Assembly (NCBI GenBank): GCA_963855995.1
Contig: OY979717.1
Location: forward strand, 2,539,179 to 2,603,178
Direction: 5' to 3'
Source of the DNA: Muricea muricata
Lineage: Eukaryota > Cnidaria > Anthozoa > Malacalcyonacea > Plexauridae
Length of the DNA stretch: 64,000 nt
In this document: piece by piece, positions 24,301-36,429 of the stretch
How the letters are laid out: each line of letters begins with the position of its first letter
Numbering within the stretch: position 1 is the stretch's first letter
Notes under the pieces: model-generated
Told to the model about the DNA's origin: nothing
The model's database searches: none
The model's input: the letters and a program-made list of their open reading frames with translations, nothing else
Position numbers and translations under genes: made by a program

Positions 24301-27300
24301 TTCTTTTTGTGCACGCACTCGCCAACAAAAAAATAATCAACACTGTATGTAAAGTTTTCTAACATTCCAACTTGATGATATAACTAACCTTGTCAGCCTG
24401 TGCAACTTTGGTGTATGAACTATTCGCACGCAAAAACAACACACCATTCTTTATGTAAGCCGCTGGTTCTGGTGGCATGATCAGTTCGTTCTGAATCATG
24501 TAAAATTAAGAATACAGTTGGCAAAATACGTACTTTCAAGAGGGTTAAGTTATTATGTCAAAACAATTTTAACAAACAAAAATTAATATTTTGTCGTTTT
24601 TTTATTTATGTTGTTGTTTCAAGTCTACAAACAAGTTTGCTCACAATTAATGGACCATTCCACTTTTAGAAAAGCTTTTGAATTAGAAGTATTTATTAGT
24701 ACAGCTGAAGTATTCTAATTTTAGTAAAATTGTCGAATTGGTTGCAAAATATTGTGAAATGTGAAAAATATAGCCCTGTGAAGTTTGCAAAATTTGTATA
24801 TTTTAGTATTATGCGCGGAACGTGTAATCACATTTTGAATGTGAAAATTAAAAAGTGTAATCACATTTTACACGAGTAGCAACGAAACGTCAGCTTCAAT
24901 AAAATTTTTGTTCAATCTATAGTGTCTATAGTGGCTCTATTTAAAATAGTTTTCTGCGCTATAATATTTCTAACAAAATATTTTATATATATTTTATACA
25001 ATATTTTTAACATAATATAATTTTTTTTTCCGCCCGGAATACCGATAGCTACAGTTTTGACTACACTTTTCGTCGCACAATACAAAAGTATATACAAAAT
25101 TCGAAAATTTCACAATACTATATTTTCGAGATTTTACAATGTTTTACTAATTTTCGAATGCTCTTTTTAGCTGTGCTGATGAATATTCCTAATTCCAACG
25201 TTTGTCTAAAAGGGAAATAGTGCGATAACGGTTGCCAAGAAGTTGTGTTTGCACTGCTTATTCATAGTTGCTAACAAATTATAACTCGCTTGGTGGCATT
25301 ATCACACTTGCTACCTGCTTGTACAGTGTTGATGTAACAAGATTGTTACAAATAACAACGTTGTTAGATCATGCTTGAATCAGAACCTTGTAACAAGTCT
25401 GATAATATCGAAAAGGTTGTTACAAATAGAAAAAGCTTGTTCCAAATTTGTTGACAACATGGCAAAGCGTTGGGAACACAATTAGCTTGTTGACGGCTTG
25501 TTTGCACACTTGCTGCAAGTTGTGAGATTTTTAGGTGTGTATAAGTACTTACGGATTTAAGAGATTTCAATATATAAGAGTAGATTGACTGTGTAAACAA
25601 CTACAGACCTTTTAAGGAAACCGTAATTTAACTGACAGCTCAAAATGCTTCAAGCAAAAGACAACCATATACAGTATGTGCGTGTTCGGATTTCCAGTAC
25701 CCAAAGTTTGAGGGGGCATTTCAGTAATAATATAATTATTATACAATCTTTTCAAGCGTTCTAAGTGCGGCCTACCCTTGGTTCTAATTAATCCCCGCCT
25801 CACCCTCTAAATCACATGCATGCGATGCAAATAAACTCTGAGAGCGTACTTGTTTCAATTCAATTACTCGCTGACATTGAGTTTGCCATTGAAACAATTT
25901 ATCATTCATATTTTATGGCCTGCATATCTTACCTTGGTCTTCATTAAACCTTTGAATTCACTCTCAAGGTAACCTGGCCAAGTAGTGCCATTACTTGGAT
26001 ACGCATCGAATGCTTTGTTCAGCGATGAACTGTCTCGAAGATCGAGTTTTGCAATTACGTCGTTAAAAACAAGATATCTTTTAAAAACTTTGTCGTATAA
26101 ACTACCAAGATCTTTTTCTCCTTTGACCGTTAACAATGGATTTTGACCAGTGAACTGTTTAATTAAATCCATTGTAGTTATCAGGTCAAGGTACCGTTCA
26201 TTTACTTCGTCTAAACTTGTTTCTGTGATCTTTTTTTCAAGAGAGGCAAGTTTTGGATTTTGCGTACCCAGTGTAAAAAGCGGCGTTAAGTGAGCTTGGA
26301 TGGGAACACCTCGCCCTCCAGTTGATTCTTCAACCTACAGATGCATACCATGTAAGTGATTAAGCCATCGATTTCGATTAAACGGTCTTGGTATAGCCAG
26401 CAACGAAGTAAATTTTCTTTGCTACGAAGTAAATTTTCTTCGCTGCTTTCTAAGTATTTATTGTGACGGAGTAAACTTTTTATGAATTACGTTTGTAACG
26501 AAGTACAATTTTTGGCTAATATTTACTTTTTCAATTCATATTTTGCAAAGTAGCAGAGTTAGGGCAAACTTAAAAGTAATTGGCTTGGCCTGACTATAAC
26601 TCAGGGCTGCTATTTATAATTGAGGAATAGTTTACTACCGCGCAAATATATGATTCGTCAAAATCTAATCCTATATAGTTCAGTAATATTTCCACTTAGT
26701 ATATTTTTCCAATATTTTTTACTAGAGCAGAATTTTCAGAATGTAATGTTTAGTTTTAGACAATATACTTTTACTTTTAATCAAATGAAACTTTCAGGCA
26801 GTACAATGACAGACTTTTACTCAAGCAAAAATTGAAGCATTACTTTTTAATATTACTTTTTACGGTTTTGGTCAAATTTTGATAGAATATTGCCTAACAT
26901 TGTATGTTCAATATGATTAATATCAACCATAATTGTTGCAGAATACATTGTTGCAGAATATATTGGAATAAATATCACTTCAGTATTTTGAATACAGGAC
27001 ATTTTTGGTAAAAAGTAGAATGACACGGCCCTTTTAGGTAAAAAAAAAGTGAGTATTAAGTTTGCTGAGCAAGAATCAATATAGATTCAAAATATTAACA
27101 TTCAATTTTGCAAAATTATTATTAATTAATTAAGCATTGCATACGAATAGTACAAAAAAATCACAATGCCAAACTGGAATAGGACAAAGATCATAACAAA
27201 ATGAATTGACAGAATATATTATCTTACTAGTTTTGGGAAGTCTTCAATTGCTTGAACCAAGGAGGCAATGTCTGTTGGTACACTTTTCAAAGGCGCTGTT

Positions 27301-30300
27301 GCGGTGTAGGAAATTGATAAACTGGATATATCTTTAACAGCATTCGATAAAATCTTTAAATTTGCTTCCAAGCCAACCGAACTACCCCCCTTATTGAATT
27401 CTGCGCTAAGTTTTGCTTCAACGTCCTCCCTTTCTTTTTCGCTTTTAGCTTCAAACTTTAAGGAAGCGATAAGATAGCCACCATACGATATGCCCGAAAC
27501 GTAATGTTGGCCAACTGGATTATCATCCCAACCAGATCTCGTTGTAGGTTGCTCATTTATTGTTTTAGTTTCCTAAATATGATAATAATCAGACTGGGAT
27601 TGGATATAGTTATTTACCTCAAAATTTGAAATATTATATCAAGCCTATTATAGTTTCGAAAATAGACATCTTGTATTCCTGATGTTCAAGAAAGAACAAG
27701 AAAACGACGGAGTCGATGATATTTCGTCTTTATTCCAAAGACATTGTCAAACCAAATGGTTTGGTTTGACAATGTCTTTGGAATAAAGACGAAATATCAC
27801 CGACTCCGTCGTTTTCTTGTTCTTTCTTGAATATCAGGAATACAAGATGTCTATTTTCGGAATTTGTTTTATTTTGTATTTCCTTAAGTTGTCTGCTTGT
27901 TGTGGTTTCTATTATAGTTTGTCAAGTTTGGTAGTACATATAGTACATTTGATAATTTAATACATTATCATATTAACTTTTGTTGTATAGATAGGGATCA
28001 AGTAGAGAATCTAATGTTAAACATCAAAAGCAAAAAATCATGCGGACACGATCAAATATCATCACGCTTAATAAAAGACTCTGCATCAATATTAGCTGAG
28101 CCAATTGCGAAAATAATAAATAGCTCAATTACACTAGGCCAATATCCTACTTCTTGGAAAATGGGCCAAGTGACGCCTTTATTCAAGAAAGATAACGAGT
28201 TGAATAAAAAGAACTATAGACCAGTATCCATTTTACCCTCCTTTAACAATGTTTTTGAGAAAATCCTTGCTAACCAATTTGAAGATTTTTATGAGAATAT
28301 ATTGTCGGATAATATTTCTGCGTATAGGAAAAATTATAGTTGTGAAACATCTTTGTTGAAGCTAACTGAAGACTGGCGTCAATCTTTAGATAACAAAGAA
28401 ATTGTCGCAGTTATATCGTTGGATTTGTCTAAAGCTTTCGACTGTATACCTCATAATTTGCTCTTGGCAAAGCTTAAGGCATATGGTGTTAGCGAACATT
28501 CTGTAAGTTTATTTAAAAGCTATTTGTCTAATCGTATGCAACGTGTGAAAATTGGTGATACATATTCAAGTTGGGAATGCGTAACTAGGGGAGTTCCACA
28601 AGGCAGTGTCTTGGGGCCAAGATTGTTCAATATTCACATTAATGACTTATTTTATAATGTAAATCTTGGAACACTTCATGCTTATGCAGATGATGAGCAA
28701 TTATACAATTCTGATCGTGATCCTGCAGTTTTGGAGAGAAAACTTCAATATGAAATGGACTAAGTGAATACATGGTACAGCAATAATGGCATGATTGTGA
28801 ATCCTGAAAAACATCAAGCAATGATTCTTGGCAATTGCAATCACAAATTTGCATTTCCTGTAAATAAATTGATCGAATTATTGGGAGTAACATTAGATGA
28901 TGAACTGAAGTTTAATTGCCACATTACAACAATTTGCGACAAAGTTAACAATCAGTTTAGTGTAATTAAGAGGTTTGGAAGCCTCTTTAGAAAAAAATTA
29001 TTATTAAAACTTTATAAAGTATTTGTTTTACCACATTTTCGCTATTGCTCTCTGATATGGCATTTTTGTGGAAAAAGAAATTCTTACAAATTAAAATCTC
29101 TAAATAGGCGTATATTAAGATATATTTTTCAGGATAAGGGATCTAATTATCGTGACTTATTATCTCAAGCAAATACTAGTACATTATATAATGCTAGAAT
29201 GCATAGTATGTTATCTATGGTGTATAAGAGCCTTTTGCATCCTAAGTATCCTAATTATATAAAAAGATTATTTAAAGCTAGAACGTCTAAATACATGCTT
29301 AGAGGCCAAAATATATTAGCGTTAACGAAACCAAAAACGACTAAGTATGGATTGGAATCCATTAAATATTTAGCGGCAAAGAGTTGGAACTCGCTTACAG
29401 ACGATCTTAGGACGGCAATGGATATTAATAAATTTAAAACCGCAATTAGAACGTTAGATTTTTCTATTCCTTTTTAAGATATAAATTGCATATTTAGATT
29501 TAGATTTATGCTCGAAGATATTAGCTCATTAGTTTAAGCTACTCTGTAAATTCGAGTTTAAATAAAGTGTATGTATGTATGTATGTAGTGCACAGCAGTG
29601 TGTATATGATCACTATTGCATAGATTTTGCAACTATAAGAGCCCTTCTGCAAGCAAATGTTTCAGTATACACTTTAAAATGTGTGTTTTACGACAAATGA
29701 GTTTAACTAGTGAGTGAATGGTTTAAATGATTTTAAACGAGTACAAACGATGTCAAATCTTTTGCGGTTGGATCTGTCCATTTGTCGCTTTAAAGCGTTT
29801 TAGAATGTTTACAGTAAGAACCTTCCTGTGAAATTTGTATTTTGTTGAGATATTGCAAATGCTTAAGCGCTCATGCGCGATAGTCCATGGAACATTGGAC
29901 ATTAAAAACAGAAAAGGCGGATTAGAACTCTGCCATACCAGCTACTGCTCGTTTCTTACCGTTTCAAAAGAAACTTTTGCAAGTACTTCCACAAAGCTTG
30001 TGCCACGGGTTGTCTCTTTTAAATATTTCCCCTCTCCTTTAATTTTTACTAGTCCTGCCATAACCTGTAATGACAACTGACCAGACACATCGAGAACGTC
30101 GCGCACCTGCTCTTGTGTCTTTACCACTTTGTACTCAATATTTGTTGATTCGCGCTTCGTCGTATCCAACACGATTGTATCTTGTTCAAAAATATCGTTA
30201 CCAATCAAAGATCTTGATAAATCGAATGTTCGACCAATGATCATCGGTTTAATGTAGGGTAGAGTGACAGACTGACTACCACCAACGGAGTTCAAGCTAA

Positions 30301-30898
30301 ATTAAAATTAAAAGTCATAATTAATTTTCACTATCTTCTGGCTAACTGTGGCTAAACTATACGATCCTGAAAAACGGATTTTAAAAAGATGACGTCACGT
30401 TTACGTTTAGAAAGATGACGTCACGAATGTTGCTACTGTAGCGTCAATAAGATTTTATTTTTGAATGCAAACCCCGCGTTCTTTTTATTCAAAAAACCTA
30501 GGTTATTAAATAAATCGACTATATCAGTTCAAAGAGTGATTCGGCAAAATATCAACCCAAAGTGTTGATAGCCCGAGGGAAAAATCATCACTGAGATAAA
30601 TTTATTTTCACTGGGATAAATTTGTGAGATAAATTTAACATCACAGTGTGATAATAAATTTAATATCACACCCTCTGCTCGAAAAACGGGGACTGAACAT
30701 GCACGACACCACAAAATATCACATTGTCACGTGGTACAAATAGAGTTTTTGATTGGACAATTTGAATTTGATGTATAATATAAGATTTTTGCACATGTAA
30801 CTGTTATTTTCGCAATTGATTTTCGTGTGAAACGGCTTAATTACTTACCTCACCAGAATATGACCGAATACAACTAATGCGATATATTTCAACTCCAT
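21363..30898 (-). CDS. Gene A: secreted MACPF (stonustoxin-like)-ILEI fusion protein, last exon not found
   Basis: Nine exons on the minus strand join in frame: 30898-30849, 30296-29960, 27572-27228, 26334-25933, 24490-24389, 23885-23825, 23683-23516, 21772-21682 and 21525-21363 (573 codons). Exon 1 encodes a short hydrophobic signal-like peptide. Exon 2 has GRTFDLSRSLIG and the GEGKYLKE strand typical of the stonustoxin/neoverrucotoxin branch of the MACPF/CDC superfamily. Exon 3 holds the MACPF signature HYX6GG (residues 152-161). Exon 4 is a 134-residue helical region. Exons 7-9 form an ILEI (FAM3/PANDER-like) domain: VYIKSVGCDD, RGHNIVVVDPDTG, VFDTHE, RIVLVAVDD and SYSLIGYTGPG. MACPF proteins form membrane pores or have lost that ability; function here is not shown. 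The homologue of gene C's short last exon was not found; a long-TIR element starts about 16 bp downstream. Intron 2 holds a CR1-like retroelement in antisense. Confidence 0.85.
22845..23115 (+). pseudogene. Non-LTR retrotransposon RT C-terminal fragment, frameshifted
   Basis: One frame gives LTALNLIYYA and the next gives YPYLIYGNLMWENTYKTRI, QIQKKIVRLITFKSYS and LEILNVYQINDYLT. This is a pattern typical of the region downstream of the RT core in jockey/CR1/L2-type elements. A frameshift lies near 22895-22900. It sits in intron 7 of gene A, in the opposite orientation. It is a decayed relic. Confidence 0.75.
25290..25550. repeat. Dispersed low-complexity repeat
   Basis: Repeated short motifs such as AACAAGNTTGTTAC, GCTTGTT and GTTGACAAC occur in gene A intron 4. 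It resembles a degenerate internal-repeat family, and similar TTGTTGACAAC blocks occur at 58860-58960. Boundaries are approximate. Confidence 0.45.
27656..27861. repeat. Near-perfect palindrome, 101-bp arms, 3-bp loop
   Basis: Left arm 27656-27756 and right arm 27760-27861 are almost exact reverse complements around TGG, with only a few mismatches (for example around 27684 and 27715). It lies in intron 2 of gene A, about 120 bp upstream of the CR1-like element. It could fold into a 100-bp hairpin as single-stranded DNA or RNA. Confidence 0.95.
27985..29590 (+). mobile_element. CR1/L2-like non-LTR retrotransposon, 5'-truncated, RT with nonsense codon
   Basis: One reading frame runs from before 28014 to 29477, broken by a single TAA at 28761-28763. 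Before the stop are RT motifs: NYRPVSILP, SLDLSKAFDCIPH (motif A), GVPQGSVLGPRLFN (motif B) and YADD (motif C). After it come NTWYSNNGMIVNPEKHQ, the LYKVFVLPHFRYCSLIW segment and a basic C-terminus. No endonuclease domain is present, so the 5' end is truncated near 27985. A (TATG)n tail at 29566-29588 marks the 3' end, as in CR1/L2-type elements. It lies in intron 2 of gene A, antisense to it. The single stop suggests a fairly recent insertion. Confidence 0.9.
29566..29588. repeat. (TATG)n tail
   Basis: A short tetranucleotide run at the 3' end of the CR1-like element; this is the usual terminal microsatellite of such elements. Confidence 0.85.
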
Positions 30899-30989
30899 TC
30901 TGGAACATAGATCAATGATTCTCTTGCTGGTTGACTTTTTCTTGCTTTGACTATACAATGGTGGAATTTTAGTTCACCGACTATTACCG

Positions 30990-32830
30990 TTGACCGGAAA
31001 TTACAGAATTATGCTAGAGAGGGTAAAATCACTTAAGCAAATTTGAAGTATCTTAAGGGAGAGAGTTTAAATTTGGGAAGGTTTTATTTGCTTCCCAAAA
31101 TTCATAAAAGCTTAGTTCAGGTGCCGGGTAGGCCAGCTGTGTCTAATTGTGGAACGCCTACAGAAAGAATTTCTGAATTTTTGGATTGTCATATTAATCC
31201 GATTGTAAAAGTTTTGCCTACTGTTTTAGGGGATACTTCGGATTTCCAGAGGAGATTGAAGGGATTAGGTCATACACCGGAAGTAGCTATGTTTGGTACC
31301 ATAGATGTGGTTGGTTTATATCCACATATACCTCACGAGGATGGTTTGGAGAGTATGAGAAAAGTTTTGAGTGAATTTAAGGAGATAGTTAATGTTAGTG
31401 AGTGGTATGTGGATGGGATGGATTTAATTGAAATGGCTACCATAATTTTAGAAAATAACTATTTTGAGTTTGATGGGGATATATATTGGCAAAAGCAGGG
31501 GACAGCTATTGGTATTAAGTTTGCCCCGGCTTATGCCAATATATTTATGTATGTTTTGGAGATAAGAATGTTGAAAGAGTGTGAATTTAAACCATGGGTA
31601 TGGTGGAGATTTTTGGATGATATATTTTTAATTTGGTTGCATGGTATTGAAAGGTTGCAAGAGTTTTTAAAGTTTATTGATTCGTTTCATGAAACAATAA
31701 GCTATACTTGGGATTACTCGGAGAATCAAGTGTCGTTTCTTGATGTTACAATCTGTAGGGAAGTGGGAGGTGGTGTTTCTACTGATGTGTTTTCTAAGCC
31801 GACGGACACACATCGGTATTTGGATTATAGATCATGTCATTCTAAGCATGTAAAGCAGGCTATTCCATATGGGCAGGCACTCAGATTGAGACGTATTTGT
31901 AGTTTGGAAAGTAAATTTTATCAACGGATAGAGGAATTTAAAGGCTATTTGCATAAAAGAGGTTTTCAAAAGACACAAATATTGTCTCAATGTGAAAAGG
32001 TTAGGAATAAGGAAAGAAGGTTGTTGTTGTTTCAAGATAAGGAAAGATTTGTGGATAATAACGCAATACATTTAGTTTTGAATTTCCATCCAGCATTGTC
32101 GGGGATAAGTCAGAAAGTTAAATCTTTATGGCCTGTGCTGCATGCGTCGGATGAGATGAATGAAGTTTTTAAGGATATAAAACCTTTGATTTCGTTTAGA
32201 AGGCCTCAAAATTTGGCTGACAATTTAGTAAGATCTAAAATAAAGGAGGCCTCTAATACACGTAAAGATAAAGGAATGAAAAAGTGTGGAAAATCTAGAT
32301 GTCAGATATGTAGTTATGTAGAAGAGGATGAAGAATTTGAGTATGGTAATAAGCAGTATTGGATAAATTATCCTTTTGATTGCGATTCAGAAGGTGTAAT
32401 TTATGTAATAAGATGTATTAGTTGTTCCAAAATTTATGTGGGGAGTACTATAACTACATTTAGGAAGAGGTTTAATAATCATAAGAGCTCTATGAGGAAG
32501 TATGAACAAGTGGGTAAAAAAATGGCTGCGGAGCATTTGTACGCACATTTTTTTAGCCCTGGGCATAAAGGGTTGTGTGATGTTAGGTTTATCATTATTC
32601 ATAAAACTAATGTTGATAGACCAACACAAAGGGAGGCTTTTTGGGTATACAAATTAGATACGTTTGTACCAAGGGGATTAAATGTAAGGGATTTTGATTA
32701 ACATGTATGGTAATTATGTTAGTAATTGATATCTAAGGAACCTTAGGCCATTGATTCTGTATATTCATCCTTGACGAAGGGGCATGCCCCGAAACGTTGG
32801 GATGTGAATAAAATAAAAAATTTTTGAATT
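30990..32830 (+). mobile_element. Penelope-like retroelement (RT plus GIY-YIG endonuclease), 5'-truncated
   Basis: A frame from 31037 to 32701 encodes about 550 residues. An in-frame TAA at 31034-31036 separates it from a short upstream coding remnant. RT motifs include FYLLPKIHK, IDVVGLYPHIP (motif A), GTAIGIKFAPAYAN (motif B) and RFLDDIF (motif C, LDD in place of YADD). A cysteine cluster CGKSRCQIC and a GIY-YIG endonuclease follow (VIYVIRC, IYVGST, then RFNNH, about residues 451-485 of the ORF). This pair of domains defines endonuclease-bearing Penelope-like elements. The 3'UTR contains a hammerhead-like fold and ends in an A/T-rich tract near 32830. The element begins less than 100 bp upstream of the gene A initiator codon, in divergent orientation. 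TERT and other RTs are excluded by the GIY-YIG domain. Confidence 0.95.
32763..32810 (+). ncRNA. Hammerhead-ribozyme-like motif in PLE 3'UTR
   Basis: A closing helix pairs CATCC (32766-32770) with GGATG (32799-32803). Between its strands lie TTGACGA, a perfect hairpin GGGGCATGCCCC (32779-32790) and GAAAC. This order matches the hammerhead core CUGANGA, stem II, GAAA, and such ribozymes are known in Penelope-like elements. The first core base is U, not C, which would be expected to weaken or abolish cleavage, so activity is uncertain. Confidence 0.5.
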
Positions 32831-32904
32831 TACAAAGTTTAGTTTGTGATCTATTTATATTGATAATGCTGTTAAACTTATTTGGAGAGGGTTTGTGATA
32901 TACT

Positions 32905-33004
<100 letters not shown>

Positions 33005-33120
33005 ATGTAATTCTAGATGTAATGTTAATGTTAACGCTATATAGTTCATAATAGTCTAGTTTGTAAGCTTGGTATATGATGAATATGTTCTAAAGCTTCA
33101 TTACTCAGAAAATATTCTGA

Positions 33121-33245
33121 ATCCCCCCCCCCCCAGTGGGGATCGAACCCGCGTCCTTTTAGTTTCTGCAGGATAATGCGCTCGGTGATTCAAGACGCGT
33201 GACTTGAGCCGCGGGGCTAGCCGCGGTATTAAAACGGCGAAGACG
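33121..33245 (-). mobile_element. tRNA-like SINE remnant
   Basis: On the minus strand GGGTTCGATCCCC is a good B box, and a weak A-box-like stretch (GCGGCTCAAGTCACG) lies about 55 bases upstream of it. A poly-G tract follows at the 3' side. Its sequence differs from the SINE at 8752. It does not fold into a clear tRNA by eye, so SINE or tRNA pseudogene is favoured. Confidence 0.45.
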
Positions 33246-34068
33246 CGCCGTAATATAATTATAATAGATCCATCTTTTAATCTTTTAACATGCAGGTTTA
33301 GTGTTTTATAGGGTTTTTGAAAAAGAACTTTCAGACTACAAAAAATAAAGAACTCATTTCCATATATAGGCCTACTCAACCTTGTGAAAATGTTGCAACA
33401 TATAATAGACAAATAAACACACTGGTATTTGCATTTAGGTGTAACCTGCATTGACACAAGATATTTTACCTTTATAAATCCTTTGCCTCAAGTCCTTGTT
33501 CTAAACTTCAGACTGCTCTTTCCCTCTTGAGCCCTACAGGTCAAATGAAAACAGTTAAATAATCGATCTTTTTTTCTAAAATTCCGGTTGTTTATGTACG
33601 TCACAGAAATTATCATTTATAATAAGCATTTCTTAACATATTTATTTTTATCTTAATTATTTCCCCTGCTTGTATTGTTTGAGCGTATCCAATGAACTTT
33701 AAAATATTCCTGCAGAACATGATTTTACAACGGTTATGTTACAAATCAGCACTGTGCAAGATGCCTGGTTTTGTCTGCCCGGCCCAGTTGGGTCGATATG
33801 GACATTTATACATGTAGCGTAGACATTTGTGATTATGACTGTATATATCCCACATTTTTTACAGGCAGTTTACCTGTACTCTAGATATTGTTTTTCAATC
33901 CAACTAAGTTTAGAGGGGATCTTTATGCAACGATAAATTACTCATTATTGTTTAACTATGTTCAAATAATTATATACGATAATTAGCGGGAAAATTGAGG
34001 CATTCAGCAGTGAATGCAATGAGTTACCAGCTTTTAATTAATAAATTCATGACCGTTCTGGTTTATTA
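33246..34068. other. Intergenic, nothing recognised
   Basis: No exon or defined repeat was identified between the SINE-like unit and the MITE-rich region that begins near 34070. Confidence 0.4.
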
Positions 34069-34260
34069 AGTTCACATCCCCTCTCATGCACACTACACAA
34101 CATACAGGCTTATAAGCCTGGTTCACACCTGTCGTAAAAATCGAAGATTTTCTCCTCTCCTGGTTAAATATGCGAACAACTGAACCAAAGTATGGGACAA
34201 TAATTTCAGATTGCTTTTACAATGATATAGAATTAACTTAACCACATTATATATATATAT

Positions 34261-34636
34261 ATTTATCACATACTTGTGCCTTTATCCGGGCGATAACACG
34301 GTGACATAAAAACGATATGTCCCGTGATATCGTTTTTTGTCCCGCGATATCGTTTTTTGTCCCGCTCAAAACAAAGATGGCGTTCGACTGAAGGATCGAT
34401 AGAGAGATAAGAATAAAAATATTAAATAATACAAGGAAAATAACACAAAGAAATTTGCAGCTATTAAAAGATAAGTTATTTTTGGTTTGTTTTTTTTAAT
34501 TTTTACCTGTTTAGCGTATTTTCAGCAATCATTTTGAATTCATTTTGAATTCATTTTGAAATGTACTCGAAGTGTAAATAATTTGAAAATATAATCTGGT
34601 TTTTGCTCTAGATAAAGGCACAAGTATGTGATAAAT
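34261..34636. mobile_element. MITE with 26-bp perfect TIRs, 376 bp
   Basis: ATTTATCACATACTTGTGCC and six further bases at 34261-34286 are repeated in perfect inversion at 34611-34636. The interior includes a 20-bp tandem repeat (CCCGTGATATCGTTTTTTGT) at about 34312-34365. Target duplication is unclear because of flanking TA-rich sequence. Confidence 0.8.
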
Positions 34637-34793
34637 AGGTTATCATATTCGAGACTCGGTAATATCAGTTTTATCGCTCTCGTTACGATATCATATTTTG
34701 TCCCTCGTTCGCTGCGCTCACTCGTGACAAAATATGATATCGTCTCTCGAGCGATAAAACTGATATCACCTCGCCTCTCATATGATAACCTAT
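34635..34793. repeat. Palindromic fold-back element, 68-bp arms
   Basis: Arms 34635-34702 and 34726-34793 are inverted copies (ATAGGTTATCATAT, TATCAGTTTTATCGCTC, GATATCATATTTTGTC blocks) around a 23-bp centre. It directly abuts the right end of the 34261 MITE and is followed by a short (TA)n. Confidence 0.85.
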
Positions 34794-34817
34794 ACATATA
34801 TATATATATATATATAT

Positions 34818-35085
34818 CAGAGTTCATTTACTACATTTTCATACTGTTTCCAGTTAAAATAAATATTATTGATATTAATTGTATATACATTTATCAGTCA
34901 GATACTTTGGGTGACCTAATAACAAAATGTAGCGGCATGCTCTACAAAGTTAACATCCCCTAGCTTTCATGAGTAGCGGCACGCACAGTCTGCCAAATAT
35001 AAAAATATCGATAATAGCTAGTTTATTTGAAAAAAACGGATGCACGTTTTTGTCTACTTTGTTGTAGAGGATGTGAACACATGTC
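34818..35085 (+). repeat. Dispersed repeat, copy 1 (ACATCCCCT family)
   Basis: Shares an ordered series of blocks with 39635-39937: TTTACTRCATTTTCATAYTG, CAGTCAGATACTTTGGGT, GTTAACATCCCCTAGC and GAGGATGTGAAC. The CACATCCCCT motif, often followed closely by CATG, recurs at 34073, 34955, 35905, 39065 and 39785, so it marks a local repeat family. Confidence 0.6.
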
Positions 35086-36429
35086 TGCCTGAATCAAATA
35101 TAACTTTTGAAAGAGTGCTCAATAGATCTTCAGAAAATAGCTAATTAATTTATTCATACAACGACTCAACAAATTGCACCAGGATCACATCTTTATTGCT
35201 AACTAGTTTCGAACCACGAGGTGTGGCACTCGTCTTTAGGCTATTTTATCTGTTGAGTGATTAGCAGGGAACTGTAATACAACTGGAACGCTAACTCAAT
35301 ACAAAAGTTCAGTTAATGGCTGAAGCCAAGTTAGTTTTTCTGAGTTTTGAGACGAAATACTTAACGCCAAAGATCAGACTGCATATCAAATTGAAGCTAT
35401 TAAAAAGTTACATTTAATATAAAGAATTCAAGACTTTATGCAAAAAAGAAATGCCTTAAAAGATACGAAAACAACGGCAATTTTGCAAAATACAGCAAAT
35501 TTCCCTTCAAAGTTTAAAGTGTTTTTCTTTAACCTAAAGCCTCAAAATTTTTACATCAAATACAACTTTTTAACAGCTTTCATTTGATATACAACCCATT
35601 TTGTGATGTTTAGTATTTCAACTCAAAACTCAGAAAAACTGAATCAAATTGGTTTCAATTCCCCCCCCCCCCTGACTTATCGTTCCAGTTTACTTATAGT
35701 TCAATGGTGACTGGTTAGTAATAAAGATGCCTAGCTGAATTTGTTGAGTCATTGTATGAAAAAATTATCTATAATGTGTGTGCGTGTGCGTGTGTGTCAG
35801 GTACGTGCTAAAAAGAGTTTAAGTTAGTACAGTGAGAAAGTGATTTACATAATGCTTAGCTCGACATAAGCACTCAAAAATATCCACGCATTGTTTAACT
35901 GACATCCCCTCAGTAGCTCACGTGTACAAAGACTGTCTAATGACTATATTCACACCGTTCGCATGCGTAACGCTGTGCGGGTTAACACCAATGTCTTACC
36001 GACGTCTCCTAAAATCTTGCCAAATCAATTCTGATCATAAATCATAATCCCAGGTAAACATATTGAAAATTATATAAATTATCATATGCCAAATTTCGTT
36101 ATTTGATCATGATCATGAATCCTGTTGAACGCAACGCTCCAATTGGCGGCTTATAGTTAATAATTATATAGAATATGCATGGTAGACAGTTACGCCACAC
36201 TGACAGCCAATTGTAGCAGTAAAGCTATATTAGATACGATATTACATTTTAGTAGGTAGTTTTGGAAACTATAAACAAGAAATAAAATGTTAATATAATG
36301 ACTATAATATGACCATGCAGAAACACGTAGCTACACAATTGATCAAATGATTACATAAAATTTAATTTTTTTATTATCATACGACATTATCTTTTATCAG
36401 CACTCCTAACCAATTTATTTTTTACAGGA
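35086..36429. other. Upstream spacer of gene B
   Basis: AT-rich, with a C-homopolymer near 35661-35672 and a short GT-rich run near 35777. No exon was recognised and no clear TATA box directly upstream of gene B. Confidence 0.4.

Noticed and set aside
31832-32629. Minus-strand ORFs inside the Penelope-like element
   Set aside because: Shadows of the RT/GIY-YIG frame.
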